A stretch of DNA of 64,000 bases from Glebionis coronaria (taxonomy: Eukaryota; Streptophyta; Magnoliopsida; Asterales; Asteraceae): positions 599,697,452 through 599,761,451 of the forward strand of contig CM046880.1 of NCBI GenBank assembly GCA_025667525.1, given 5' to 3'. The notes beneath the pieces were generated by a model. The model was not told the origin of the DNA. It saw nothing but the letters and a program-made list of their open reading frames with translations, and made no database searches. Both the position numbers and the translations under genes were made by a program. The stretch's first letter is position 1; every line of letters starts with the position of its first letter. Positions 1 through 11,183 of this stretch are shown piece by piece.

Positions 1-862
1 ATAAATGTAACCACAGTACTATCTATATCTATATCTATATTTATCTATATTAACTAATAAAAAAAAAAGAGTTGATATTTACACATATAAATTTGATTTG
101 TACACATAAAACTAAATATAAATTGACTGTTTTATCCTCCTTACATTTACGTTTCATTTTGACCATATTTTGAATTATTTTTTCTCTAGTCTAATCAATC
201 TTCAACACACACACCCCCCCCCCCCCCCCCCCCCCAAGAGCCCCCCCCACCACCCACCCCCCCCCCCCCCCCCCCCCCCCCACCCCGAGAGCTAATTTCC
301 GTACAACCAAATTAATTTAACATCGTTTATATCAAGTAATTAGAAAAATTTATGATAGACACTTTTCTTTGTTCATCCAAAGGCAGAGGCATGCATGATA
401 CTCATATTTTCGTTGGATAAAACAATTGTGTCAGACATAACTCATTAAATCAACTCAGACAATATACGATAATCTACAAATCAAGCGACACATTAATCTA
501 AATAATAAGCAGGTCAGTGCAAGTAGACAATGTTATTCTTCCAGTTTACAAATTGAAAGAAATGTACGAGAATAGGTAAAGTCTTTTAAAAATTAAGAAG
601 AAAATGATTATGCCAATATTTAAAAGTAAAAATGGTCTGTGAATTTATATGGTAAACGTGTCGCATGTGAAAAGATAAATGCGTGAATTACATATACATG
701 TGATTCATGGTTTAGATATGGGCCAATTGGAAGTGATCGGTGGTAACTGCATAGTGTGGAGATCGAAACAATATGAAGGCATAACAGTCTATTTACACTT
801 ATGTTTATGTGTACCAATTTAATATGTGTACATATCAATTTTTCTAAAATAAAATACAGAAA
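1..862. other. AT-rich noncoding flank
   Basis: No gene-like frame, RNA gene or transposon end is visible here apart from the C-rich tract listed separately. Short TA repeats lie near the left edge (tatctatatc-type steps at about 20-50). An 86-codon minus-strand frame at 620-880 has no recognisable motif and is treated as chance. Confidence 0.5.
204..286. repeat. C-rich low-complexity tract
   Basis: An ACACAC run passes into about 22 consecutive C residues (214-235), then a second C run broken by CCACC steps to 286. Such a tract is prone to assembly and length error. The opposite strand is G-rich and could form four-stranded structures. No function is inferred. Confidence 0.9.
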
Positions 863-1539
863 AGTTATTTTAGATATCATATTTTATTTTTATATGAGAG
901 GATTCATCTCCACAATCCATCTCATTTTTATATAATGGATGAGATTCAATATATTATATTTGTTTACTTATTTTTTATAATTTAAATATCTTTTAAACCG
1001 TTAAGTGTTAAACGAAAATAATTATACCATCGCGACGAGCGTTTAATTATCTTTCTACCAATATGTAATATGATATACTTTCGAAGAAAAAAAGAATTTC
1101 GTTTTTTTTCTTCTTGTTAAAATTTACGTGAAATATCATATATGATAATATTGTTTCATCATATATGATAATCGTATAAAATCATATATGATATGGGTTT
1201 CTATCATATATGATAGCTTATATCATATATGATACTGGTTATACATCATATATGATATTAGTATCATATATGATAATTTTCGAAAACGTGAAAAAAATGA
1301 AGAAAAAAAATTGTCGAAAGTGTATCATATAGCATATGTATAGAAAGATAATTAAATGCTATTCGTAACGGTATGTTTTTTTCGCATAACGATTAACGGT
1401 TTAAGAGATATTAACGTTTGAAAAAAGATGGTGAAAATATATTTTGTGTTAAAATCTTATTCATTAGAATAAAATAAGATGGATGGTAAGGATAAGTCCC
1501 CTCATATCAAAGGAAAAGTATGATATCCAAATGAACTTA
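863..1539 (+). mobile_element. Foldback/MITE-like element, copy 1
   Basis: The left half reads as the approximate reverse complement of the right half. For example, the terminal AGTTATTT...ATATCATA on the left matches TATGATATCCAAATGAACT on the right. TATGAGAGGATTCATC matches the reverse complement of the GGATAAGTCCCCTCATA block, and AACCGTTAAGTGTTAAACG matches the reverse complement of the CGCATAACGATTAACGGTT block. The arms are about 270 bp and enclose an array of short palindromes. A second copy lies in opposite orientation at 1731-2402. There is no coding capacity. I could not define a clean target-site duplication, so the exact ends and superfamily are open. Confidence 0.7.
1135..1274. 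repeat. ATCATATATGAT palindrome array 1
   Basis: Seven copies of the perfect 12-bp palindrome ATCATATATGAT occur at 18-24-bp spacing in the loop region of the foldback element. The spacers between copies differ in sequence, so this is not a simple head-to-tail satellite. Confidence 0.9.
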
Positions 1540-1730
1540 AATCAATAAGATAATATACAAACTTTTTAAGCTTGCAAAATTAAAAAACATTACTTAAATA
1601 ACTCATATGTACAACACTTTTATACTTACGCATTAAAAACATCATAAAAACATTTCTTAATTTAGGCTGTTTTTGGCATACCCTGGATGGGCTTAAGCCC
1701 AAAAGTAATAAGCATAAATACTTTTAGATT

Positions 1731-2402
1731 TAAGTTCATTTGGATAATATACTTTTCTTTAAATATGAGGTGACTTATCCCCACCATTCAACTTATTTTA
1801 ATTAAATGGATAAGATTAAACAAAAAATATATTTTCGCCTTCTTTTTTCAAACATTAATATCTCTTGAACCGTTAATCGTTATGCGAAAAAAAACATACC
1901 GTTACGAAGAGCATTTAATTATTTTTCTATAGATATGCTATATGATACACTTTCAACAAAAAAAAATCTTCATTTTTTTCACGTTTTCGAAAAGTATCAT
2001 ATATGATACTAATATCATATATGATGTATCACCAATATCATATATGATATAACCTATCATATATGATAGGAACCCCTATCATATATGATTTAACACTGTT
2101 ATCATATACGATGAAACAATATTATTATATATGATATTTTACGTAAATGTTAACAAGAAAAAAAAACCGAATTTTTTTTTCTTCGAAAATATATCATAGT
2201 GCATATTGGTAGAAAGATAATTCAACGCTCGTCGCGATGGTATAATTATTTTCGTTTAACACTTAACGGTTTAAGAGATATTTTAATTATAAGAAATATA
2301 TGAAAAATAAAATATATTTAATCTTATCCATTAGATAAAAATGAGATGAATGGTGAGGATGAGTCCCCCATATCCAAAGAAAAATATGGTATCCAAATAA
2401 CT
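1731..2402 (-). mobile_element. Foldback/MITE-like element, copy 2 (inverted)
   Basis: Read on the minus strand this is a diverged copy of the element at 863-1539. The same blocks appear in the same order: TTTGGATA end, TCATCTCATTTTTAT, AACCGTTAAGTGTTAAACG, CCATCGCGACGAGCG, the palindrome array and the far arm. The two copies are separated by 191 bp. They could be two insertions or one larger inverted duplication. The orientation call rests on the outer arms of the two copies matching each other better than they match their own opposite arms. Confidence 0.7.
1996..2135. repeat. ATCATATATGAT palindrome array 2
   Basis: Seven ATCATATATGAT-like units occupy the centre of foldback copy 2. The first five are essentially intact, and the last two carry a substitution (ATCATATACGAT and ATTATATATGAT). 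Unit number and approximate spacing match array 1. Confidence 0.85.
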
Positions 2403-3377
2403 CTTCTCATACTTTTATTATCTACGTCAATTTTGATCAAATATCATTAACACAAAATGCTCCACTCCAAAATTAAAACACTATTCAAATTGTCATTGAA
2501 ATCTTCCATATAAACCAACCTTTTACATTATCAAATATGCACAATTCTCTTTTCTTAATCTTTATTCAATGAAAAATATTGTTCGTCGCTTAGCTCAAAC
2601 CCTCTCTTTCTTAATCTCTATTCTGTAAAAATTCTTGTTATGCATGATATATCAATGTTCTAAGCACTTTATAGTGATATCGTCGAGTGAATGCTGGAAA
2701 ATTTCTGTTGATGCAGGATATATAAAAATATCGATGATATAAAAAAAATCATCCAGTGATATCATCGATTCACTAAACTCATAAACCAGATCTACTCAAG
2801 GCCTTCAACAAGTAGGTAGTTGTTTTAGTTAATTCTATGCCATTGTTAACTACATGTGTTTAATTGTCACGGTTAATGAATTGGGTATTTTGTTCTTCTA
2901 AAAATGTTTTCAATTAAGGGGTTTATCATCTGATGCATCAATGTCTTTACTTACATCATATGAATACAAGTGTATACAGTTATGATCAAATTATAATGAT
3001 TTTGAATAAATTATTCGGGTTGTATCATGTATTTTTATGTCTGGGATGGTTTTTCATTTTAGCCTATTTGATGATATGCGTGACTGAACAGTTTTTTCAA
3101 TGATCATTGTAGGCGTGGAAGAAATAGTAAAATGCCCGATTAAATGGCGGTTTTTGATATCACATGTCGTTCAGGCTACACGCAATGGGAGCAAATTCTC
3201 TCGATCGTCCGTAGGTCGTGACCGAGTCGTCTTGTTGCGGCGATTCAGTCGCCATGACTCGGTCGACCGAAATCGACTCTACCCACGATTCATTAACTAG
3301 CCGTTGGAAAAGTTTGTGCTGTGTTTGTGTTTGTGTGTTTGTAAAAAAAACATTTTTTAAAAAATTTACCTTCTACC
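2403..3377. other. Noncoding stretch upstream of the Myb/SANT-like ORF
   Basis: There is no convincing reading frame. Positions 2640-2770 hold loosely inverted GTGATATC/GATATCA words. Positions 3200-3280 are locally GC-rich, with repeated GGTCG and CGACT words around GAGTCGTC and GACTCGGTCG. Related GGTCG words recur at 4062-4140 downstream of the ORF, so they may mark the two ends of the transposon carrying it, but I could not fix terminal inverted repeats. Confidence 0.4.
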
Positions 3378-3387
3378 TATATAAATA
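3378..3387 (+). promoter_or_regulatory. TATA box of the Myb/SANT-like ORF
   Basis: TATATAAATA followed by CCCC lies 78 bp upstream of the ATG at 3465. A CACACACATTAAACTT stretch suited to a plant transcription start lies between them. Position and sequence fit a plant RNA polymerase II core promoter. Confidence 0.7.
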
Positions 3388-3464
3388 CCCCATTTATTCA
3401 ACCATTTTTCACACACATTAAACTTACAATTCTCCAAACTTCAATTTTTATACCATAAAAAATA

Positions 3465-3878
3465 ATGAGTTCTCAAATGGTGTGGACTACCGAAGAGACG
3501 GTAGCTTTGTGTAAAGCTTGGGTGGACGCTACGGAGAATTCCCGTGGTCGATCTCATAAGGCGAAAGGGTTATGGGAAGGGGTATGTGAGTTATTTTATC
3601 AAGAAATGGGTGAGCGAAAAAGAGGTTATGACTCAATTATCAACAAATGGAAAAATTCGATTCGTCCTAAAGTTGGTGAATTTACTGCGATTTACAATTA
3701 CGTCGTACGTAGACACCCGGTTGGGACTTCAGAAGATACTCTTTATCAAGAAGCCACACTTGAATATCACACTCTTCGTCATATGGATTTTGAATATAGT
3801 GAATGTTGGAAAAATTTAAAACAAAGTCCTCATTGGAGCACCATTGAAATGCGACACTTCGATAATCGAAGAGTTTAA
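3465..3878 (+). CDS. Myb/SANT-like protein, PIF/Harbinger ORF1 type, probably truncated
   Basis: The frame has 137 codons and begins ATGAGTTCTCAAATG, 78 bp after a TATA box. The N-terminal part (residues 5-50) has the tryptophan-spaced pattern of a Myb/SANT-like DNA-binding domain: VWTTEETVALCKAW, then KGLWEGV, then SIINKWKNSIRPKVGEF. This layout is typical of ORF1 proteins of PIF/Harbinger transposons and their domesticated relatives, which help a separate transposase bind DNA in the nucleus. The middle (residues 75-120) contains YQEATLEYHTLRHMDFEYSE-type sequence ending in WKNLKQSPHW, a segment that in longer relatives links to a coiled C-terminal region. The protein stops soon after (HFDNRRV), so the C-terminal half is missing compared with the family. 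No transposase ORF is next to it. Many plant genomes annotate relatives as no-apical-meristem-associated or mislabelled glutathione S-transferase T3-like proteins. Function beyond DNA binding is inference. Confidence 0.65.
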   Translation: MSSQMVWTTEETVALCKAWVDATENSRGRSHKAKGLWEGVCELFYQEMGERKRGYDSIINKWKNSIRPKVGEFTAIYNYVVRRHPVGTSEDTLYQEATLEYHTLRHMDFEYSECWKNLKQSPHWSTIEMRHFDNRRV

Positions 3879-4279
3879 GTTTTTAAGTTTTACAACTTAA
3901 AAATTATTATTATGTTTCGTAATGTTTTTTAATTTATGTAATGTGTTTTTTATGTAATGTTTTTTATTTAGTGTAATGTGTGTTGTATGGAATAAAATGT
4001 TATTTTTATTGAATATAAAATGTTATTTTTACTGAATATAAAAATAACAAAAAATTTGAATTAGGTCGCACTAGGTCGCCTTGTTGGGGCAAATAGGTCG
4101 CAATAGGTCGTGGGAGAGAGAAAGCTGAAAAATCAGGGTCGCGACATACTCACCGTTGCAGGTAGCCTCAAGCATCTCTACTTTCTACAGTTGACTAGGC
4201 TTTGGTACCAGTCGTGATGCAAAATGCCAACTCGCCTCATTTGTTAGTATTTAACAACAGTAATTAACTGAGTCTTAAC
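3879..4279. other. 3' flank of the Myb/SANT-like ORF with polyadenylation signal
   Basis: AATAAA at 3991-3996 lies 113 bp after the stop, and T-rich TGTAATGTGTTTTT repeats between them fit plant far-upstream elements. A 23-bp unit is tandemly duplicated at 3992-4014 and 4015-4037 with one mismatch. Positions 4062-4140 carry several GGTCGC/GGTCGT words like those at 3210-3275. Confidence 0.6.
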
Positions 4280-5627
4280 TGTAACACCCTCAATTTCGAG
4301 TCATAGCAGCAGAAGGGTCCTTGGGTGTTACTATCATGATTCAAGCTCATAATCATAGAAAACGACTAAAACGAGTCGTTTTGATAAACATCCATTCATT
4401 CATTATTTAAAAGATAAAAAAACTTAACACGTGGTCCCAAATAGTTTTAAAGTTTACAAAACCCAACAAACGATAAAAATTGTCTTGAATGGATACATTG
4501 TAGAAAAGCGGGCCAAAGACATTTCAAATATGCAAGCTTCACGAAACCGCCTTCTTCGAGTGTCTTCCTCATGGGCCTGAGATAAAACATGCTATCGAAT
4601 CAACAAAAATTGTTGAGTGAATCTATAGAGCATAAAGTATGTGAATCGAACACAAGTATTCAGAATAAACCTTCAACGGTTAACAATTATGTGGATCAGA
4701 CATAATTATTGTGTTATTTCATAAGTCTCATGACATTAAACGTTAACATATTATATTTCATCCCACAACACACCTAGCCAAGTGTGTATATTGTGTATAT
4801 TTCTCTTATACAATTGCATCCGATGTGCTCCAATACACTTTGCAGTAGCTAGTCACGTCGAACTGGGCGTCACCCCGATAGAAAGAATCAATTAAAATTT
4901 TGTTGTGGGTTAAAAGATTAGTTAATTGATTGTGATGATGTTTCATATATATCTTGAAAATTTTATTTATTATTTAGTTAAAAGACGGGTTTACCCCTGT
5001 GTCAAAATTAGTTAACATCTCGTTGTGGGACTAACGGCGGAAAATGTTTCAAAGTTAAGGCTGAACGGTGCAAATTTTTTGGTCAAAGGACGAACGACGT
5101 CGGTCAACGCAAAACATGAGGACGAACGGTGTATTTTACTCTTTTTCTTATTTGTCTCATCTTCCACACTTAAGGTGAACATTGTCCTCAATGTGACAAC
5201 TAATAATTATTAAAAACAAAGAAAATTAAGTGTGAAGTTTTATTAAACGTTTAATAAATATTAAACATTTAATAAATGTGTTATCCGAGTGTGTGCCTCT
5301 AATAAACTCATTCATTCCCGATAATTAAACAATCGCATATCCCAACAATTATTTAGTTAAATGTCTCTTGGATGACATTGTAACCCGTTTGATCCAATCG
5401 ACCCATATGCTATTTTTCATTATAGTTGAATTTTATGGCTTAACCTTAAACATTATCCGGTTCGACCCATGTATACCAAAATGGGTCAAAATTGACACCC
5501 ATGGTCACTTCAGTTCCTCTTAGATTTGAAAGTTATTTGATTGACATTTAAGTCAATGTTACTCTTATGATGGACATAAATGAAGATTCAAATTTCAAAG
5601 ATATTAAAAAACAAGGAAGCTGGTGTA
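4280..5627 (-). repeat. Possible gypsy-type LTR fragment
   Basis: The block opens TGTAACACCC, a common LTR terminus in plant gypsy elements. On the minus strand it contains a CACTCAAC...GTTGATTCGATAG...TTTATCTCAGG order that parallels ACTCAAC...TTTAATCTCAGG in the LTRs of gypsy-like element D (22129-25034). No second terminus, primer site or coding part is attached, and copia element 1 has inserted at its right edge. The call is by resemblance only. Confidence 0.35.
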
Positions 5628-5632
5628 CAATT

Positions 5633-6367
5633 TGAAGGTTTATAAAGCTCATAACAATTACGCAAACCCAAAATAAGATCAAAGCACACATACCCGGAAG
5701 TGATTTAACAAGATAATAATTAATAACACATTCATAATTAATCGAGTTAGGGTAACATACCTTTTAGCTATAGCAATTCCACAAGAACACCACCAAATCA
5801 CCAATTAGGGTTTATATGAAAATACCAAGATATGGTTTATAGTGAAACTATATTACGCGCTTGTACACACGTAATGCAACGGATCAATCGTGAGGCTAGC
5901 ACTAATAAACCGGAGCTTCAACACTTGTGGAATATAGCCAAAATCAATAACAAAAAAACAAACCGAAACCCTAAAAGGGGTGTTTGTTCGATCGGTTTAA
6001 GAGAGAGACAAAGAGATGGGTTGGAAAAATTATGAAGGGTTATGAGGGGTATTTATAGATTAGCAAAACTTGTTCTCCAAGTCTTAATCAAATTAGAAAA
6101 CAAATCCCCTCCTCTTTGGGCTTGTATAACCGGCGGTGGAAACCCATAGGGGTATTCCGGAACCTTCTAGTTTTCCAATGTATTCCATAACTTTCGTTAT
6201 ACTTAACTTTTAATTAACGATAGTTTAAGTTAAGCTTGGTTTATATTTAATAAATATAATAAATACATTTGTTAAATTAATTAATCCTTTACGTATTGTG
6301 TGCAATCCCGTAATCCCGAGTTCGATCCTATCACACGACTATTTAATTTTACGTCCATAAACTTTCA
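5633..6367 (-). repeat. 3' LTR of copia element 1
   Basis: Begins TGAAAGTTTATGG and ends AAACCTTCA on the minus strand, giving the TG...CA termini. It matches 12681-13413 throughout. The TATA box (TATAAATACC at 6048-6057) is intact here. Small frames inside both LTRs are not coding. Confidence 0.95.
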
Positions 6368-6379
6368 GCTCCCACTTGG
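6368..6379 (-). other. Polypurine tract of copia element 1
   Basis: CCAAGTGGGAGC on the minus strand directly abuts the TGAAAG start of the 3' LTR. AAGTGGGAG next to an LTR is the usual copia polypurine tract, which primes plus-strand DNA synthesis. Confidence 0.85.
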
Positions 6380-7158
6380 ACAAAATTCGAATATCGTGAT
6401 TACATTAACTAGCGTCTAGTTACACTAGCAATGTCACTAGTACAACTCGAGTAAGGTCTCCTAGACAAAACCTTTTTAATGATTCATCATTATTATTATC
6501 CTTTCATTTCAAATACAACGTTAATAGGATATGGATCTCAGTCATTCCTTCATTAACCATTTTGTTTCTCATTTACGGATATAGCAAGATTACCAAAACA
6601 AATTTGGGTGTGGCCACACAAACATCTTACTACTCCCCCGAGGGGCCCAACTGTATTATACTTAAAAATAATTTGAAGGAAACAAATCCCATTTTGACTA
6701 CAAGCGAAACTTACGAACTTTGCAACACTTCTGAAAATAACCCTTACAGCTACCAGTTCGTTTAGTGATAGCTTATCTCATAGAAACACATTACATTCGT
6801 GACAGTTTCCTGGTATCTAGGGTCTAAGGATAACTATTTATGATTTACTTAATGACAAAGATCCATAAAGTAAAATCATATATTTGGGATAAGTCCAATA
6901 TTTGATTCATCAAATATCATCCAAAATTGACCAATATACTTTCAAGTATACTCTGTCACTATTTTGAATTGTCATAGTTTAATAATATTCCCATATTATT
7001 AATCGACAACGGACATTTAGAACATAACAATTTATTCATGGATTAAAACATGTAATATAGGATACAAAATCAAATAACAGAAAATAAACGAAACTCAATC
7101 TTTATTTCATCAATTCGATAATGTCTTAACATCCTTTATCCAAATACTAATCACAGAT
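6380..7158 (-). other. 3' untranslated region of copia element 1
   Basis: About 780 bp between the end of the pol frame and the polypurine tract. I see no domain, env-like frame or repeat here, only AT-rich sequence with short unrelated frames. Confidence 0.6.
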
Positions 7159-7856
7159 TTATTGCATGAGTTCGCTAGCTAGTTGCAGCCTAATAGCCTT
7201 GGCATGCTTAACTACCTTTGGTCTAGGCAAAGCCTTAGTAAAAGGATTAGCTACGTTATCATCTGTGTGAACTTTTATTAATTTATTTCACGAGCTTCAA
7301 CTTGTTCTCGAACGTAGTGATATCTACGTTCAAAGTGTCTGGCGCCTTTCATGACTCCAGGATCATTGGCGAATATAATTGCAGCAGAATTGTCACAATA
7401 TATATCAATAGGTTCTTTAATTGAAGGCATCACTCCAAGATCTCCAATAAACTTCCTAATCCAAACAGCTTCCATTGCAGCTTCTAAAGCGGCCATGTAC
7501 TCAGATTGAGTTGCATGCATAGCAATGGTTGTCTGCTTCTTGCTCTTCCAGTCAACTGCTCCTCCATTGATGACAAACACGTAACCCGTCTGAGACTTCG
7601 TATCGTCTTTATCACATTGCCAGGACGCATCACAAAAACCTGTAACATTCAGTTATGTGCCTGGTTTACCCTCAAATACCAAAAACATATCTTTCGTACT
7701 CCTCAAATACTTTAGAATATGTTTAACAGCAGTCCAGTGGAGCTTCCCTGGATTCTGTTGGTAACGACTGACCAAGTTCTAAGCAAATGCTACATCAGGC
7801 CTTGTGCATCTTACAACATACATAATAGATCCTATAGACGAAGCATAAGGCACCTT
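7159..7856 (-). pseudogene. RNase H and end of pol, copia element 1
   Basis: On the minus strand this carries the copia RNase H domain, which removes RNA from the RNA/DNA hybrid during reverse transcription. Visible pieces are GYVFVINGGAVDWKSKKQ, then the catalytic-region SEYMAALEAAMEAVWIRKF and YCDNSAAI, then HYVREQVE. After a stop at 7278 a second frame continues with KVHTDDNVANPFTKAL, the normal copia pol tail, and ends in TAA at 7159. Further stops lie upstream in the linker to reverse transcriptase. The domain core looks well kept, so it was lost recently relative to integrase. Confidence 0.85.
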
Positions 7857-8723
7857 CTACATGTAAGCCACCTCTTTGGGTGTTGATGCATCTAACTCAT
7901 GACTTAATTCATGCTTAACCTCCATAGGTTGAAAACCTTTCTTAGAGTTATGCATGTTATACTTCTTCAATATCTTATCAATATAAGCCTCTTGACTAAG
8001 ACCAATTAATCGTCTTTTCCTATCTCGATAGATCTTAATTCCCAGAATATATGCAGCATCTCCCAAATCCTTCATAAAAAAACATTTACCAAGATAATCC
8101 TTAACTTCTTTAAGTCTTGGAATTTTACTTCCCATGATTAATATGTCATCGACATATAAAATTAGGAATACTACATCACTCCCACTAGCTTTACGATATA
8201 CACATGGCTCACCACGATTTTGAATAAATCCGAACTTTTTGATTTCTTCATCAAATCTTTTATTCCATTGATGTGATGCTTGCTTTAAACCATAAATAGA
8301 TCTTTGAAGTTTTCATACGCGTTTTGGATATTTAGGATCAACGTACCCTTCCGGTTGTTGAATATAGATTTCTTCATCTAAGAGACCGTTCAAGAATGCA
8401 GTTTTAACATCCATTTGCCATATCTCATAGTCATAGTAGGCTTCTATAGCTATGAGAATCCTAATAGCTCGTAAGTCTGCTACAAGAGAAAATGTCTCCT
8501 CGTAGTCTACGCCAAAAGTTTGAGTAAAACCTTTAGCTACTAAACGTGCTTTATAGGATTGTACTTCACCATCCATGTCGGTTTTCTTCTTGAAAATCCA
8601 CCTATTTTGCAATACTTTAGCATTTTTAGGCGCATCAACAAGAATCCAAACATTGTTGATTTTCATGGATTTCATTTTCTCATTCATCGCAACTATCCAT
8701 TTATACGTTTCTAGATCAAGCAT
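7857..8723 (-). pseudogene. Reverse transcriptase, copia element 1
   Basis: Two frames together cover the copia reverse transcriptase, which copies the element RNA into DNA in cytoplasmic particles. The first (8723-8313) has NVWILVDAPKN, then KARLVAKGFTQTFGVDYEET, then QMDVKTAFLNGLLDEEIYI. It stops just before the expected GLKQA segment, which is still readable in another frame near 8290. The catalytic YVDD lies near 8140, followed by DLGDAAYILGIKI and the connection to RNase H in the second frame (8135-7857). At least one frameshift and two stops separate the parts. All conserved blocks are present and in order, so the loss is by point damage, not deletion. Confidence 0.9.
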
Positions 8724-9449
8724 TGTGGATCGATAGTTAGCAGGTTCACCAAGATCCCCTACTTCCTCCTCATCATCCTCTATGTTAAGACATAGTTTGC
8801 TTGGCGCACGTATAGTCCTTCCAAACCTACGTGGAGGAATTAATTCCGGTGGAGCTCCTAGACTTTCTGGCTCTATTGGAATTTATTCGCTAGTATTTTC
8901 AGAAGGCAATGTATCTTCTTGAATTTCTTCAAGATCATAATTTATCCCACTAAATTTTTGATTTACAAGATCATTTGCAAGAAAGTCTCCATACCTAGCA
9001 ACAATAACCTTGTTCTTAGGTGGATAATAAAATTAGCAACACATAGTTTCCTTAGGTAACCTACAAAAATACATTTTACTGAGCGTTGTTGGAGTTTATC
9101 TCGAGAATCACGTTTCACATACGCCTCGCAACCCCAAATCTTTAAATAAGACAAATATGGCTTTTTTCAATGCCATAATTTATATGGTGTCTTATCAACC
9201 TTCTTTGTAGGAACCATATTCAGAATACGAACAACAGATTCTAGAGCATAGTCCCAAAAGGATAAAGGTAAAGTTGTAAGATTAAACATAGATCGCACCA
9301 TATCCAATAATGTACTATTTCTCCTTTCGGATACACCAATTTGTTATGGAGTATATGGAGAAGTAAGTTTCTGAATAATTTTGTTCTTACTTAAATAATC
9401 TTTAAACTCTTGACTTAAATATTCACCACCTCGATCGGCACGAAAAGCT
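8724..9449 (-). pseudogene. Integrase catalytic second half and C-terminus, copia element 1
   Basis: Downstream of a frameshift near 9450 the integrase continues with FRADRGGEYLSQEF, which carries the second catalytic Asp, then STP-stop-QIGVSERRN, which carries the catalytic Glu, near 9340. The stop is one base from a Gln codon. The C-terminal part contains YLKIWGCEAYVKRD and VKCIFVGY (9154-8963), typical of copia integrase C-termini. An acidic linker towards reverse transcriptase follows (8960-8724). Integrase would join the DNA copy to the host chromosome, but this copy is inactive. Confidence 0.85.
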
Positions 9450-10544
9450 TTAATCTTCTTTTCTAGTTTGCAATTCTACTTCTGCTTTAAACACTTTGAA
9501 TGTTTCAAATACCTCATGTTTATGCGTAAGTAAATAAACATAACCATAACGGCTATAATCAGCCGCAAATGTTAAGAAGTAGCTATCACCTTTCCTTGAC
9601 ACATGTCTAAGTGGTCCACACACATCAGTGTGTATCAAACCAAGTAGTTCAGTAGCCCTTTCAATATTGCTATTAAAAGGTTTCTTGGTCATCTTTCCAG
9701 AGATACAAGACTCATATTTATCAAATGATTCATCATTGATACTTTCCAAAAGACCATCACGTTGAAGCTTTTGTATGTGAGTCTTCCTAATATGGGCAAG
9801 TCTACAATGCCAAAGATAAGAAGAGTTCTTGTCTAACTTTCTCTTCTTATTCATGCTAAAAACAAAATTAATCTTTCTCTTGGAATTAGTATCATGCATG
9901 TTAATTTCAAAAACACCATTCACAAAAATTGCATCAAAATAGAATAAACCATCTTTGAAAACAGAAATTTTATTATTATCAATAGTGTGAATAAATCCAA
10001 GATCCAACATACTAGAAAAAGAAATAACACCCCTAACAATTGTAGGTGCATAATGACAATCATTTAAACTCAGTACTAAACCCAAATGTAAAACTAGATT
10101 AAATGTTCCTATAGCTTCAACCGTTGCTTGTGCGCTATTGCCCACTTGCAGAAATTGTTCCCCCCTTTCCAACTCAAATCCATGCATGGTATTACAAATG
10201 TTAATACCACATCCCGTATCATATACCCAGGATTTTGATTTGTATGTAAGATTAGATAACTCTATCATAAATAAGTTACCTGAAGGTGCTGCAGCACTAA
10301 GCTCAGCCTTCTTCTTTATTTCTCGCAACTCTTCGAGATAAAGAGGGCAGTTCCTCTTCCAGTGACCACTTGCTTTGCAATGGTGATAAGTCTCATCCTT
10401 TTGAGATTGACTCTTCTTGACAAAGTTCTGCTTAGGTTTAGAATAAGTCGCAACTTGTTTGCCCTTATCACCCTTGCCTTTGCCTTTCTTGTTGTTCTTG
10501 TGCGGTTTTGGCTTATTCACTCCACCCTTTTGTACATAAAGCAC
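9450..10544 (-). pseudogene. Zinc knuckle, protease and integrase N-terminus, copia element 1
   Basis: The frame has 364 codons on the minus strand. Near residue 53 there is a knuckle reading HHCKASGHWKRNCP, in which the first position is shifted relative to the usual CX2CX4HX4C. The aspartic protease core follows as SWVYDTGCGINIC near residue 105; D-T-G is the catalytic triplet that cleaves the polyprotein. GAG-pre-integrase with the HHCC zinc site follows (LWHCRLAHI ... CESCISGK), then the integrase core with the first catalytic Asp in LIHTDVCGPL. The frame ends at a frameshift (QTRKED). It is in the same frame as gag upstream, separated from it by one stop codon. Confidence 0.9.
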
Positions 10545-10553
10545 AGGAGGAGT

Positions 10554-11183
10554 CTATGTACTTGCCTTGTCCTTTAGGCCCTTTTCGTAGTCAATGAGCA
10601 TTGCGTGCAAGTCATTAACTGTCTTCCCCACGCAATGCATATTAAAGTTCCTAACGAAATCATTGAAGTCCTTATTAAGGGACCTATTGATTAGGTTAAT
10701 AGCCATATCATTGTCGTAGGGTTTCCCTAGTGCGATGAGCTGTTCTATGTAACCCTTCATCTCTTGAAAATGTGCACTAACGTGTTTCCCAAGGGATTGC
10801 TTACAACTGTGCAAAGCATCTACCAAGTCGTAGATCTTCATAGCCTGAGGCTTCTCATACATTGCCTTGAGCTCTTCAAGCATTTGATTTGTAGCAAATA
10901 GCTCAAATTTCCTTTGCAAGAAAGGAGCCATTTTTCCGAGCATTAAACAAGCCACATCATTGTGCTTCTTAACCTCTGCCTCATAATTCAGTCTTTCAAC
11001 TGGAGTAGCATTAGGGCCAAGGGGCGCAGGAAACGCCCTGGTCAAGTAATCAGAAGTACCCGCTACTCTCAAGACAATTCTCAGTGAGCGGTACCAGTTG
11101 TTGAAGTTTGGGCCAGTTAGTTCCTGACGTTCAAGATAAGTCTTGAAGGCAGAACTCAACGTGTTGTTATCGGGTTGAGCCAT
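10554..11183 (-). pseudogene. gag of copia element 1
   Basis: The frame has 209 codons and begins MAQPDNNTLSSAFKTYLE on the minus strand. It contains GPNFNNWYRSLRIVL, the retrotransposon Copia-like N-terminal motif, and then a gag capsid-like region (FATNQMLEELKAMY, VDALHSCKQSLGKHVSAHF). Gag forms the virus-like particle that holds element RNA. The frame ends in TAG at 10554-10556 and resumes in the same frame at TPPVLYVQKGGVNKPKP. The stop therefore looks like a single C-to-T change from a Gln codon. The start is well supported because the ATG is the first in the block and matches the usual MA... gag start. Confidence 0.9.

Noticed and set aside
1135..2135. Regularly spaced short palindromes considered as a CRISPR-like array
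   Set aside because: The repeats are only 12 bp, the context is a plant genome, spacers are as short as 7-12 bp and no cas genes occur.
5832..6035. 67-codon frame in the 3' LTR of copia element 1, with a related one at 13033-13236
   Set aside because: Antisense LTR sequence; the two frames differ in phase between the LTRs and carry no domain.
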